A stretch of DNA of 25,535 bases from Eubacterium sp. (GTDB lineage: Bacteria; Bacillota; Clostridia; Oscillospirales; Acutalibacteraceae): assembly GCA_024696725.1 (NCBI GenBank), contig JAILGO010000052.1:1-25535 (forward strand), in the 5' to 3' direction. Positions 6,809 through 14,514 of this stretch are shown here, piece after piece. Numbering within the stretch: position 1 is the stretch's first letter; each line of letters opens with the position of its first letter. The notes below the pieces were generated by a model. The model did not search any database and was not told the DNA's origin. It worked only from the letters and a program-made list of their open reading frames with translations. Made by a program: the position numbers and the translations under genes.

Positions 6809-8829
6809 TGAACGTTAGGGATTACAGTATTCAGTACGTAAAGGGAGTAGGCGAAAAAAGAGCTCAGCTGTTCAATAAGCTGGGCATTTTCACCGTTGAC
6901 GACCTTATCCGGTATTATCCGCGAACCTATCAGAACAGAAGTAAAACAAAAACCGTTCTTGAGGCGGAAAACGGCGAGCTCGTCACAATAAAAGCAACTA
7001 TGATTACTCCCGTCAAGGAGTCGTTAATCCGAAAAGGGCTTACGCTTTATAAGTGTGATTTCACGGACGGCGAAAACGTTATCCACGTTACAATCTTTAA
7101 TAATAAATACCTCGCTAAATCGCTGAGAACCTACGACGATTATATCCTTTACGGAAAGCTTGAAAAAAGCTTTACGAGGGCTTCCATGAGCTCCCCGGAG
7201 ATTGAAAAAGACGAGGCGGCGATAGGCATTCTTCCCGTTTATCACGCTACCGAAAAGCTGAGCTCTAAATCAATAGCTAAGGTAGTGCGCGCGGCGCTCG
7301 ATAAATTCGAATTATTCGAGGAAACGCTCGACGATGAAATAAGGCTTAAGTACGACCTGTGCTCGCTTGATTTCGCGTTAAGAGAGATTCACTTCCCTTC
7401 GGACGAAAAGAGCATCGAAAAGGCGAGAAAGCGCCTGATTTTCGAGGAGCTTCTTACGCTTCAGCTCGGTCTCCTTAAGCTCAAAGACAAGAAGCAGACT
7501 AAAAATGAAATCGTTATTAAGAACGATTATACCGACGAGTTTGCCGCCCTTCTTCCCTATACGCTTACGGGCGCGCAGAAAAGAGCTATCGCCGACTGTA
7601 TCGGGGATATAGGCTCCGATACGGCAATGAACAGGCTTATTCAGGGAGACGTCGGCTCCGGTAAAACAGCCGTCGCGGCGGCGGTAATGCACACCGTAAT
7701 TAAAAACGGATACCAGGCGGCAATGATGGCGCCTACCGAAATTCTCGCTGCTCAGCATTTTGAAACGCTCTCAAAAATGCTCGACGGAACAGGGATAAGA
7801 ATTGCCCTGCTCACGGGCTCGACGAAGGCTAAGGAAAAGCGCGAGGTTAAAGAAAAGCTGCTCGAGGGCGAAATTGACCTCGCGATAGGAACTCACGCGC
7901 TCATACAAAACGACGTCGAATTCAGGCGCCTTGCTCTCGTTATCACCGACGAGCAGCACCGCTTCGGAGTTGAACAGCGCGCAAACCTTGCTATGAAAGC
8001 GGAAAATCCGCATCTTATGGTAATGAGCGCTACCCCGATTCCGAGAACTCTCGGGCTTATTATCTACGGCGATTTGAATATTTCAGTCCTTGACGAAATG
8101 CCTGAAGGCAGAATGCCCGTAAGGACGGATTTAGTCGATTCCTCCTACCACGAAAGAATTTATAACTTTATAAAAAAAGCCGTTGACAGCGGACGTCAGG
8201 CATATATCGTCTGCTCGCTTGTTGACGAGGGCGAAAGCGAGCTTATTTCGGCTAAGGAATACGCCGAAAAGCTTTCAACCACGGCTTTCAGAGGCTATAA
8301 TCTCGGTCTGCTTCACGGAAAAATGAAGCCGAAGGAAAAAGAAAACGTTATGCTTGCGTTTGCGGGCGGCGACGTTCAGATTCTCGTTTCAACAACCGTC
8401 GTTGAGGTCGGAGTCGACGTACCGAATGCAACGGTTATGCTTATTGAAAACGCCGACCGTTTCGGTCTTTCGCAGCTTCACCAGCTCCGCGGAAGAGTCG
8501 GAAGAGGCGCGGAAAAGAGCTACTGTATTCTCGTGTCGGATAATAAGAGCGAAAGCTCCGCCGAGCGCCTTAAGGTCGTTAAAAGCACCTCTGACGGCTT
8601 TAAGCTCGCGGACTACGATTTAAAGACGAGAGGTCCCGGCGACTTTTTCGGTAAAAGACAGCACGGACTGCCGAGTCTGAAAATCGCCGATATGCTCGGC
8701 GATATGGAGGTCCTGCTAAAAGCGAGAGAATGCGCCGAGGAATTGCTCGGCGGGGACCCGAAGCTCGATAAATATCCTGCTCTCGTAGAAGAGGTTAACG
8801 ATATGTTCCGCAAGGCGGTGAATAATTAA
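6808..8829 (+). CDS. recG: ATP-dependent DNA helicase RecG
   Basis: A 673-residue superfamily 2 helicase that remodels stalled replication forks and Holliday junctions. The N-terminal wedge domain starts with YVKGVGEKRAQLFNKLGI and includes the OB fold. The helicase core has Walker A GDVGSGKT (residues 280-287), the DEQH box (381-384) followed by RFGVEQR, SATPIPRT, and the C-terminal helicase motifs STTVVEVGVDVPN and QLRGRVGRG. The TRG region (TSDGFKLADYDLKTRGPGDFFG) is complete. The length is normal. It is the last gene of the operon, translationally coupled to the lipoprotein gene, and is followed by a strong terminator. Confidence 0.98.
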   Translation: MNVRDYSIQYVKGVGEKRAQLFNKLGIFTVDDLIRYYPRTYQNRSKTKTVLEAENGELVTIKATMITPVKESLIRKGLTLYKCDFTDGENVIHVTIFNNKYLAKSLRTYDDYILYGKLEKSFTRASMSSPEIEKDEAAIGILPVYHATEKLSSKSIAKVVRAALDKFELFEETLDDEIRLKYDLCSLDFALREIHFPSDEKSIEKARKRLIFEELLTLQLGLLKLKDKKQTKNEIVIKNDYTDEFAALLPYTLTGAQKRAIADCIGDIGSDTAMNRLIQGDVGSGKTAVAAAVMHTVIKNGYQAAMMAPTEILAAQHFETLSKMLDGTGIRIALLTGSTKAKEKREVKEKLLEGEIDLAIGTHALIQNDVEFRRLALVITDEQHRFGVEQRANLAMKAENPHLMVMSATPIPRTLGLIIYGDLNISVLDEMPEGRMPVRTDLVDSSYHERIYNFIKKAVDSGRQAYIVCSLVDEGESELISAKEYAEKLSTTAFRGYNLGLLHGKMKPKEKENVMLAFAGGDVQILVSTTVVEVGVDVPNATVMLIENADRFGLSQLHQLRGRVGRGAEKSYCILVSDNKSESSAERLKVVKSTSDGFKLADYDLKTRGPGDFFGKRQHGLPSLKIADMLGDMEVLLKARECAEELLGGDPKLDKYPALVEEVNDMFRKAVNN

Positions 8830-8857
8830 AAAGAAGGGCTGAGCCCTTCTTTTTTTG
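8828..8857. terminator. Bidirectional terminator after recG
   Basis: Stem GAAGGGC (8833-8839) / GCCCTTC (8843-8849) with a TGA loop, flanked by A5 and T7 runs. It separates the convergent recG and HD-hydrolase genes. Confidence 0.92.
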
Positions 8858-8860
8858 TTG

Positions 8861-9532
8861 TTAAACGTATTTTTCAAGCAGCGCTTTTCCCTTTTTATAA
8901 GGCTCACAGACCTCGCGGAGCATATCGTTATAAAACGCTTCGGCGGTTTTTCTTCGCTCCTCCGCGATTTCCCGTCCGCGACGGGTCAGGATTTTTGAAT
9001 ACACCCTTTCGAGCTTATACTTATATTCCTGAAAAAACGAGGCGTCCGGGTCCGCGCTTCCGTCCGAAGGAAATCCGTTTTCCCCGATACTGTAAAGCGG
9101 CTCGGCGTGAGCGCCGTTATAGACGAGCGTTCTCGCGATACCGAGAGTTCCGCACACGTCAATTTTATCTGCGTCGAAAAGTATTTTCGCCTCAATGCTT
9201 TCGGGCGGGTTGTCGCCTCTGAAGCGGTGAGCGCTTATACAGCGGCATACGGCGTCGGTAAATCCCGGCTCAAAGCCGTTTTCGCTCAGAAAACGGCGCG
9301 CCTTTTCAGCCCCGACCTCTGCGTGACAGAGCGAGGGGTTTTCGTTCTGCTCTTTTCTTCCTATGTCGTGCAAAAGACAGGCGGCGATAAGAATATCCCT
9401 GTCCGCATTTTCATATTCTGCTATATCAAGGGCAACGTACAAAACGCGGTAAACGTGCTCTCTGTCGTGAGCGCTGTCGTTCATACAGCTTTGCATATAA
9501 CCTTCAAGCAGTCTGTAGCAATCCTTCGTCAT
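8861..9532 (-). CDS. HD-domain phosphohydrolase (YedJ-like)
   Basis: A 223-residue cytoplasmic metal-dependent phosphohydrolase. HD superfamily residues are H26 (HDREHVYRV), H55-D56 (LLHDIGRK), H70 and D120/D122 (ILFDADKIDVCG). The overall form resembles the uncharacterised YedJ/COG1418 group, which acts on nucleotides or other phosphoesters; the true substrate is unknown. The ATG overlaps the stop of the flavoprotein gene (ATGA), so it is the third gene of that operon and probably translationally coupled. It has no sequence link to reductive metabolism, and its role there is unclear. Confidence 0.85.
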   Translation of the reverse strand: MTKDCYRLLEGYMQSCMNDSAHDREHVYRVLYVALDIAEYENADRDILIAACLLHDIGRKEQNENPSLCHAEVGAEKARRFLSENGFEPGFTDAVCRCISAHRFRGDNPPESIEAKILFDADKIDVCGTLGIARTLVYNGAHAEPLYSIGENGFPSDGSADPDASFFQEYKYKLERVYSKILTRRGREIAEERRKTAEAFYNDMLREVCEPYKKGKALLEKYV

Positions 9533-11601
9533 ACCGTCATGACAGCGCGGAATGCGCTCTGAGTCGCGTTACCGATTGTTCCTCCCTTAGCGGCGTCGCC
9601 GGCGAGAATGCACCTGATTCCCGCTTCCTCAAGCTCCTTTGCGAGCGCGTTGTTCGGGCGCACGCCCATAGAAAGAACTACGAGGTCCGCGGAAAGCTTT
9701 GACTTTCCGCCGCTCTTGCTTTCAACCGTAACGCCGTCGGGCTCTACGGAAACGAGCTTCGTGCCGAGAAGAAATTCCGTGCCGTAAGGCTTGATTCTGC
9801 TCATGCTGTCGTCAACGAACTGAAACCATGCGGCGCCGGCGATTTCGTCAGCCATTTCGATAACCGTAACCTTGTTTCCGAGCTCGTTGAGCTTTTCGGT
9901 CGTTTCAAGTCCCGTAAGTCCCGAGCCGATAACGGCAACGCGTCCGTCCTTAATCTCCTTCCGACCGAGAAGGATTTCCGGCGCGGTAACTACGTTTTCG
10001 CCGTTTATTCCCTCTATGGACTGCGGTCTTATCGGTACGCCGCCCGTCGCGAGAATAACAATGTACGGGTCGAGTTCCTTAAGCATATCCGCCGTCGCTT
10101 CGGTATTGAGCTTAATCTCGATTCCGAGCGACTCCGCTTCCTTTAGCAGGTCCTCAACCGCCCAGTGAAGCTTATCCTTGAACGGTCCCGAAGCAGCGAT
10201 ATTTACCTGACCGCCCGCTTCGCTTTCCTTTTCAAATACAATCGGCTCAAAGCCTCTGCGCTTAAGAGTAATCGCAGCCGTAAGTCCCGCAGGACCTGCG
10301 CCAACGACAGCCGCCTTAAAGCCTCTTCCGCTCTTGGGCATAGAGGCGTATTCCTTCTCAATTCCCACCGAGGGATTCAGCGCGCACTCGCCGACGCCTC
10401 CGACCGAGGCGTTTGCGATAAACGACTTGATACAGTGAAGACAGCCGATACATCTTCTTATCGTATCGCTCTTACCCTCCTCCGCTTTTTTTGCCCAGTA
10501 CGGGTCGCAGATAAAGTTTCGCGCCGAGCCTATAAAGTCCTGATAGCCCTCCTTAAGCTGCTTTTCAGCCTGCTCGGGCGAGCGGATAAAGTTAGCCGCG
10601 ATAACGGGAACGTTAACCGCCTCTTTAACCGCCTTCGCAAGATACGCTCTCCAGCCCGGCTCGAACGACGTCGGCTCAAGCCAGTAGTTATACGTATCGT
10701 AGCACGCGGACGAAACGTTAATTGCGTCGACGCCGAGCGCCTCAAGACGCTTCGCGATTTCAACGCCCGTTTCAAGGTGATAACCCTTGTCGGGGTAACC
10801 GATTTTATCGTAAAACTCGTCGATTGTAAGGCGCACGATAAGCGGGTAATCCTTTCCGCACTGCTCCTTGATTCCGTTTATAATCTCGGTAATGAATCTC
10901 AGCCTGTTATCAAACGAGCCGCCGTACTCGTCGGTACGCTTATTCGTGTTCGGTGAAAGGAACTGATGTAAAATATAACCGTGAGTCGAGTGAAGCTCAA
11001 CCGCGTCAACGCCCGCCTTTTTACAGCGTACCGCCGCCGCGATAAAATCATCGCGGAGCTTATGTATTTCGCGTTTGCTCATTGCGTGGATACGCGTTGC
11101 GCCGTGAGCCGAAAGCTCGCATTTTGACGGCGCCTGAAGCGACATACAAAGCTTCTTCTGCTCGAGACCGAGAAGCAGGGGAGTCGCCTTGAAGAGCGTA
11201 TTCGGAAGCTTCGGGAATTTCTCCGCAAGCGGAGTAATGAGCGGGAGCGTGTTGATTGAGCTCGCGTAGCCCTGCCGTCCGGGGTGATGGAGCTGAATAC
11301 AGAGCTTCGCGCCGTATTTATGAATACGGTTAACCATCTCGCGCATAGGCTCAATATGGCGGTCGGAGCTCATCGATAGCTGAGTAAAACTCGAAGCTGC
11401 GCCCATATCGTTAACCCGGCAGATTCCGGGGATAATAAGTCCGACGCCGCCCTTTGCGCGTTCCTCAAAATAGTTTATCATTCTCTCCGTCGGCTCGCCG
11501 TTAATCTGACCGAGAGAGAATTCCGCCGCAGTCATAACTACGCGGTTTTTAACCTCCATAGTGCCTATTTTCATAGGCGAAAACATTATATCGTAGCTCA
11601 T
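9529..11601 (-). CDS. FMN/FAD/Fe-S NADH:flavin oxidoreductase (2,4-dienoyl-CoA reductase / BaiCD-BaiH type)
   Basis: A 690-residue enzyme with an N-terminal old-yellow-enzyme TIM barrel (about 1-370; LCIQLHHPGRQ, ELHSTHGYILHQFLSPNTN, RTDEYGGS). This is followed by an Fe-S cysteine cluster (C384, C387, C390, C406) and two Rossmann folds: FAD at VVGAGPAGL (about 432-440) and NAD(P) at VIGSGLTGLE. This architecture reduces conjugated C=C bonds of enoyl-CoAs, enones or steroids, as in FadH and the bile-acid enzymes BaiCD/BaiH. Two things are odd. The cluster spacing is C-x2-C-x2-C-x15-C rather than the usual C-x2-C-x3-C-x11-C, and there is an extra segment of about 45 residues after HPGRQ (about 113-160). 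It overlaps both neighbours by 4 nt. The substrate is unknown; an enone or steroid is an inference. Confidence 0.92.
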   Translation of the reverse strand: MSYDIMFSPMKIGTMEVKNRVVMTAAEFSLGQINGEPTERMINYFEERAKGGVGLIIPGICRVNDMGAASSFTQLSMSSDRHIEPMREMVNRIHKYGAKLCIQLHHPGRQGYASSINTLPLITPLAEKFPKLPNTLFKATPLLLGLEQKKLCMSLQAPSKCELSAHGATRIHAMSKREIHKLRDDFIAAAVRCKKAGVDAVELHSTHGYILHQFLSPNTNKRTDEYGGSFDNRLRFITEIINGIKEQCGKDYPLIVRLTIDEFYDKIGYPDKGYHLETGVEIAKRLEALGVDAINVSSACYDTYNYWLEPTSFEPGWRAYLAKAVKEAVNVPVIAANFIRSPEQAEKQLKEGYQDFIGSARNFICDPYWAKKAEEGKSDTIRRCIGCLHCIKSFIANASVGGVGECALNPSVGIEKEYASMPKSGRGFKAAVVGAGPAGLTAAITLKRRGFEPIVFEKESEAGGQVNIAASGPFKDKLHWAVEDLLKEAESLGIEIKLNTEATADMLKELDPYIVILATGGVPIRPQSIEGINGENVVTAPEILLGRKEIKDGRVAVIGSGLTGLETTEKLNELGNKVTVIEMADEIAGAAWFQFVDDSMSRIKPYGTEFLLGTKLVSVEPDGVTVESKSGGKSKLSADLVVLSMGVRPNNALAKELEEAGIRCILAGDAAKGGTIGNATQSAFRAVMTV

Positions 11602-12392
11602 TTTTTCATATCCTCTAACTTTTTCTTAAAGCGGTCGAGCTTATTGCCCTCAAGCTTCCAGTATACCGTTCTGACCGGCGGACAAACGCCCATAAGCACC
11701 TTTGACACGCCAAAAAGGAAGCTCGGAGAAACGAATTTCTTTCCGCTTTCGATTCCGTTAACCATCTTTCTCGCGACAACGTCGGGCTGCTGTACGGGGA
11801 ACGGCTTTTCGAATTCGACTTCGTTGGCAACCTTAAAGAAATTAGTGTCGGTTGCGACGGGATAAAGGCAGGTAAGCTGAAGGTTTTTCGCCTTTTCGAG
11901 CCTGATTGCCTCCTGGAAGCCGTGAAGTCCAAACTTCGTCGCGCTGTAAAGAGCGTAGCCCGGCATCGCCATCTGACCGATAGCGCTTACGGTATAGGCA
12001 AGCTTTCCGTCTCTTCCGTTTAAGTGTTCTCTGTACTTTGAATATGTATAAATCGGAGAAACCGTGTTGACGTTGAAGATTCGCGCGATTCTTTCCCAGT
12101 CGGTATACTCGAAGGGCTCATAGTACGGGAAGCCCGCATTAGCGTAGAACAGGTCGATTTTTCCGCCCCCGAACACCTCGTCAGCCTTTTCAAAGATTGC
12201 GTCGACGCCCTCCTTTGAGCCGATATCGACGTTCATCGGAATAACGTTTTCGGCGAAATCCTTAAGCTTTTCCTCCGCGTTAAGCGACGGAGCGAGAATC
12301 AGGTTTCCGTCGCCCTTTGAAAGAATCTTAAGCACCTCAAGCCCTATTCCGCTTGAAGCACCGGTTAAAACGATATTGTGGTTAGTAAGCAT
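11598..12392 (-). CDS. Short-chain dehydrogenase/reductase (SDR)
   Basis: A 264-residue NAD(P)-dependent oxidoreductase of the classical SDR fold. It has TGASSGIG near the N-terminus, NAG (YANAGFP), a catalytic Ser in the VSAIGQ strand, and YSATK as the Tyr-x3-Lys pair. The start is ATG 12392, with the Shine-Dalgarno AAGGGGTG just upstream. The reading frame extends 26 codons further, to 12470, but that extension contains the promoter and a palindrome, so I reject it. It is the first gene of an operon with the flavoprotein and HD genes (ATGA overlap at 11598-11601). Pairing of an SDR with an enoate reductase suggests sequential C=O and C=C redox on one substrate, which is an inference. Confidence 0.92.
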   Translation of the reverse strand: MLTNHNIVLTGASSGIGLEVLKILSKGDGNLILAPSLNAEEKLKDFAENVIPMNVDIGSKEGVDAIFEKADEVFGGGKIDLFYANAGFPYYEPFEYTDWERIARIFNVNTVSPIYTYSKYREHLNGRDGKLAYTVSAIGQMAMPGYALYSATKFGLHGFQEAIRLEKAKNLQLTCLYPVATDTNFFKVANEVEFEKPFPVQQPDVVARKMVNGIESGKKFVSPSFLFGVSKVLMGVCPPVRTVYWKLEGNKLDRFKKKLEDMKK

Positions 12393-12413
12393 AATTGCAC
12401 CCCTTCTTTTGTC

Positions 12414-12428
12414 GGGTATAATATACCC
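12414..12428. promoter_or_regulatory. Perfect palindrome in the SDR leader, candidate operator
   Basis: GGGTATA-A-TATACCC, with 7-bp arms around one central base, lies about 14 bp downstream of the -10 box and 21 bp upstream of the SDR start. This is the expected place for a TetR- or GntR-type repressor site controlling the reductase operon. No repressor gene adjoins the operon in this window. Confidence 0.5.
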
Positions 12429-12441
12429 TTTTGATAATTTC

Positions 12442-12470
12442 AGTATATAAATTAATAATACGTTTGTCAA
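12442..12470 (-). promoter_or_regulatory. Near-consensus promoter of the SDR-flavoprotein-HD operon
   Basis: On the minus strand, a perfect TTGACA (12465-12470), a 17-bp spacer and TATACT (12442-12447). This is the strongest promoter in the window and fixes the SDR start downstream at 12392. Confidence 0.8.
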
Positions 12471-12478
12471 ATATATAA

Positions 12479-12507
12479 TTGAGTTTTGGTCCGACTTCTG
12501 TTACAAT
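12479..12507 (+). promoter_or_regulatory. Promoter of the MATE gene, apparently leaderless
   Basis: TTGAGT (12479-12484), a 17-bp spacer and TACAAT (12502-12507). The ATG at 12514 starts only 7 nt after the -10 box, so transcription would begin at or next to the start codon. No Shine-Dalgarno precedes the ATG. Confidence 0.5.
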
Positions 12508-12513
12508 ACTGAT

Positions 12514-13887
12514 ATGAAAAAGGATTACCTTAAAAAGATGCGAAACGGAGAGCCGCTCTCCCTTTCAAATCTTCTGTCCATGACTATAAGACTGAGCGTT
12601 CCTACGATGCTCGCTCAGGTATCAATAATACTGATGGAATATATCGACGCCGCGATGGTCGGACGCCTCGGCGGAAACGCGACCGCGGCAATAGGACTCG
12701 TGTCGTCGACCACGTGGCTTATGGGCGGAATCTGCCATTCGTCGGTATCGGGCTTCTCCGTCCTCGCCTCACAGCATATCGGCGCTAACGACGAGAGCGG
12801 CGCCCGACGGATAATGAAGCAGGCGTTTATCTTTGCCCTCGGTATCAGCGCAGCCGTCGCGCTCGCGGGCTCTGCGTTAAGCGGAGCAATCCCCGTATGG
12901 CTCGGCGGTGAAAAGGAAATTCTGTCCGACGCATCGCGCTATCTTCTTATTATCGCGCTTACCTCGCCTGTATATCAGTTCAACAGTATCTGCGTTGCCA
13001 TGCTTCAGGCAAGCGGAAATACGAAAACGCCGTCCGTTCTTGAAACAATGATTTGTATTCTGAACGTACCGTTCAACTATCTTTTTATCTTCGTTCTGAA
13101 AATGGGCGTTACGGGCGCGGCGCTCGGAACCGCGCTCGCCGAGGCGGTTATGATGCTCCCGTTCGGGTATCTTCTTCTTGTAAAATCCCCCGTGTTCCGC
13201 TTAAGGCACGGAGAAAAAACGGAAATCAGAAAAAAAGAGGTATTGCACGCGTTCAGGATTTCGCTTCCGCTCACCTTCGAGCAGACCGTTATGTGCACCG
13301 CACAGATTATGTCGATTAAAATCGTTTCGCCTCTCGGTACCGAGGCGCTTGCGGCGAACTCGCTCGCGGTCACGGCTGAAAGCCTCTGCTATATGCCCGG
13401 CTACGGAATAAGCTCCGCGGCTGCGGCAATGATAGGTCAGAGCATCGGCGCGAAACGGCGCGAATTACAGACAAAGCTGAGCTATATTACCGTCGGCTTC
13501 GGTATGGCGGTAATGGGAATATCGGGAGCGTTTATGTATTTTGCCGCTCCCGCGGTTATGAAAACCCTTACTCCCGTCGCTCAAATTGCCTCGCTCGGCG
13601 CGGCGGTACTTAGGATAGAGGCGTTTGCGGAACCGATGTTCGCCGCCTCGATAGTTTCCTCGGGCGTATTCAGAGGCGCGGGCGATACTCTCGTCCCGAG
13701 CATAATGAACCTTGTCTGTATGTGGGCGGTAAGGCTTCCGCTCTCTGCTTTTCTTGCGGGCGGCTACGGGCTTCGCGGAGTATGGACGGCAATGTGTATT
13801 GAGCTTTGCGTAAGAGGCTCCGCGTTTCTTATAAGACTGATAGTAAAAAACATAAAGCTGAGGAGAGAGCATTATGAACGCGTTTGA
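12514..13887 (+). CDS. MATE-family efflux transporter
   Basis: A 457-residue inner-membrane protein with about 12 hydrophobic segments. The MATE repeat signatures are LSVPTMLAQVSIILMEYIDAAMVGRLG in the first half (positions 12595-12675) and a second-half counterpart near SAAAAMIGQSIGAKRRE, along with GNTKTPSV and GAGDTLVPS at equivalent places. These exporters use Na+ or H+ to move drugs, flavins or other small cationic compounds. Length is normal. The gene is divergent from the SDR operon with 121 bp between the starts, and it overlaps the HAD gene by 14 nt. It may be leaderless (see its promoter). An alternative start at Met9 (12538) has no better ribosome-binding site. The substrate is unknown. 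Confidence 0.93.
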   Translation: MKKDYLKKMRNGEPLSLSNLLSMTIRLSVPTMLAQVSIILMEYIDAAMVGRLGGNATAAIGLVSSTTWLMGGICHSSVSGFSVLASQHIGANDESGARRIMKQAFIFALGISAAVALAGSALSGAIPVWLGGEKEILSDASRYLLIIALTSPVYQFNSICVAMLQASGNTKTPSVLETMICILNVPFNYLFIFVLKMGVTGAALGTALAEAVMMLPFGYLLLVKSPVFRLRHGEKTEIRKKEVLHAFRISLPLTFEQTVMCTAQIMSIKIVSPLGTEALAANSLAVTAESLCYMPGYGISSAAAAMIGQSIGAKRRELQTKLSYITVGFGMAVMGISGAFMYFAAPAVMKTLTPVAQIASLGAAVLRIEAFAEPMFAASIVSSGVFRGAGDTLVPSIMNLVCMWAVRLPLSAFLAGGYGLRGVWTAMCIELCVRGSAFLIRLIVKNIKLRREHYERV

Positions 13888-14443
13888 TTTTGACAACACG
13901 ATATACAAGGGCGAAAGCACTCTTGATTTGTTCTTCTTTTATATCGTAAAAAAGCCGTGGCTCGTTAAATTTCTTCCTACGGTTTTAAAGGCGTTTGCGC
14001 GTTATAAAAAGGGCGGCGTTACCATACCCGAAATCATTGAGCGCTACGTTCCGCTCGTTGAAAAGGATATATTCAGAGTGGTCGATTTTGAAAACGACGC
14101 CGTAGAGTTCTGGGACAAGCATATTAAAAAAATCAAGCCTCTTTATGACGAGCTGAGAAGCGACGACGATTTGATAATTACCGCATCGCCCGATTTCACT
14201 ATAGACGAGGTGTGTAAAAGACTCGGTATTAAAAGAGCTCTGACATCGCGGGTGAATAAGGAAAGCGGAAAAATCGAGTTCGTAAATATCCGCGAGAATA
14301 AAATAAAAGCGTTCAGAGAGGAATACGGCGCCGCGGAAATTGAGAATTTCTATACCGATTCCCCCGTTAACGACGCTCCGCTCATTGAGCTTGCAAAGCA
14401 CGCGTATCAGGTTAAGGGAAATAAAATAATACGCATAAAGTAG
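13874..14443 (+). CDS. HAD-superfamily phosphatase (HAD-IB, SerB-like)
   Basis: A 189-residue cytoplasmic phosphatase with the HAD motifs in order: I, FDFDNT with nucleophile D5 and D7; II, IITASP; III, the Lys in ENKIKAF; IV, YTDSPVND. The helical cap between motifs I and II is typical of subfamily IB, which includes phosphoserine phosphatase and lysophospholipid or sugar-phosphate phosphatases. The start overlaps the MATE gene by 14 nt, with GAGGAGAGAG as Shine-Dalgarno, so the two are co-translated. The TAG stop lies inside the terminator stem. The substrate cannot be deduced. Confidence 0.88.
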   Translation: MNAFDFDNTIYKGESTLDLFFFYIVKKPWLVKFLPTVLKAFARYKKGGVTIPEIIERYVPLVEKDIFRVVDFENDAVEFWDKHIKKIKPLYDELRSDDDLIITASPDFTIDEVCKRLGIKRALTSRVNKESGKIEFVNIRENKIKAFREEYGAAEIENFYTDSPVNDAPLIELAKHAYQVKGNKIIRIK

Positions 14444-14470
14444 GCAATTCATATTGCCTATTTTATTTTT
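14441..14470 (+). terminator. Terminator after the HAD gene, overlapping the next promoter
   Basis: TAGGCAAT (14441-14448) / ATTGCCTA (14453-14460) with a TCAT loop, then TTTTATTTTTT. The left arm begins with the HAD stop codon, and the right arm contains the -35 box of rlmB. Confidence 0.85.
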
Positions 14471-14482
14471 TAATGCTATAAT
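14454..14482 (+). promoter_or_regulatory. Extended -10 promoter of rlmB
   Basis: TTGCCT (14454-14459), a 17-bp spacer and TATAAT (14477-14482), with an upstream TG that makes an extended -10 (TGCTATAAT). The -35 lies in the terminator hairpin of the preceding gene. Confidence 0.65.
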
Positions 14483-14514
14483 CAAAATGGATTATTTTAT
14501 TTAGGAGAAGCAGC

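Noticed and set aside
10165..10956. A 263-codon open frame antisense to the flavoprotein gene
   Set aside because: The product is Arg/Lys/Ser-rich with no domain; it is a shadow of the conserved oxidoreductase.
8861..12392. A complete bile-acid-inducible (bai) operon
   Set aside because: Only an SDR and a BaiCD/BaiH-like protein occur; there is no BaiB, BaiE, BaiF or BaiG counterpart in the window.
12393..12470. N-terminal extension of the SDR (26 codons)
   Set aside because: It contains the promoter and the palindrome, and the ATG at 12392 has the ribosome-binding site and the normal SDR start.
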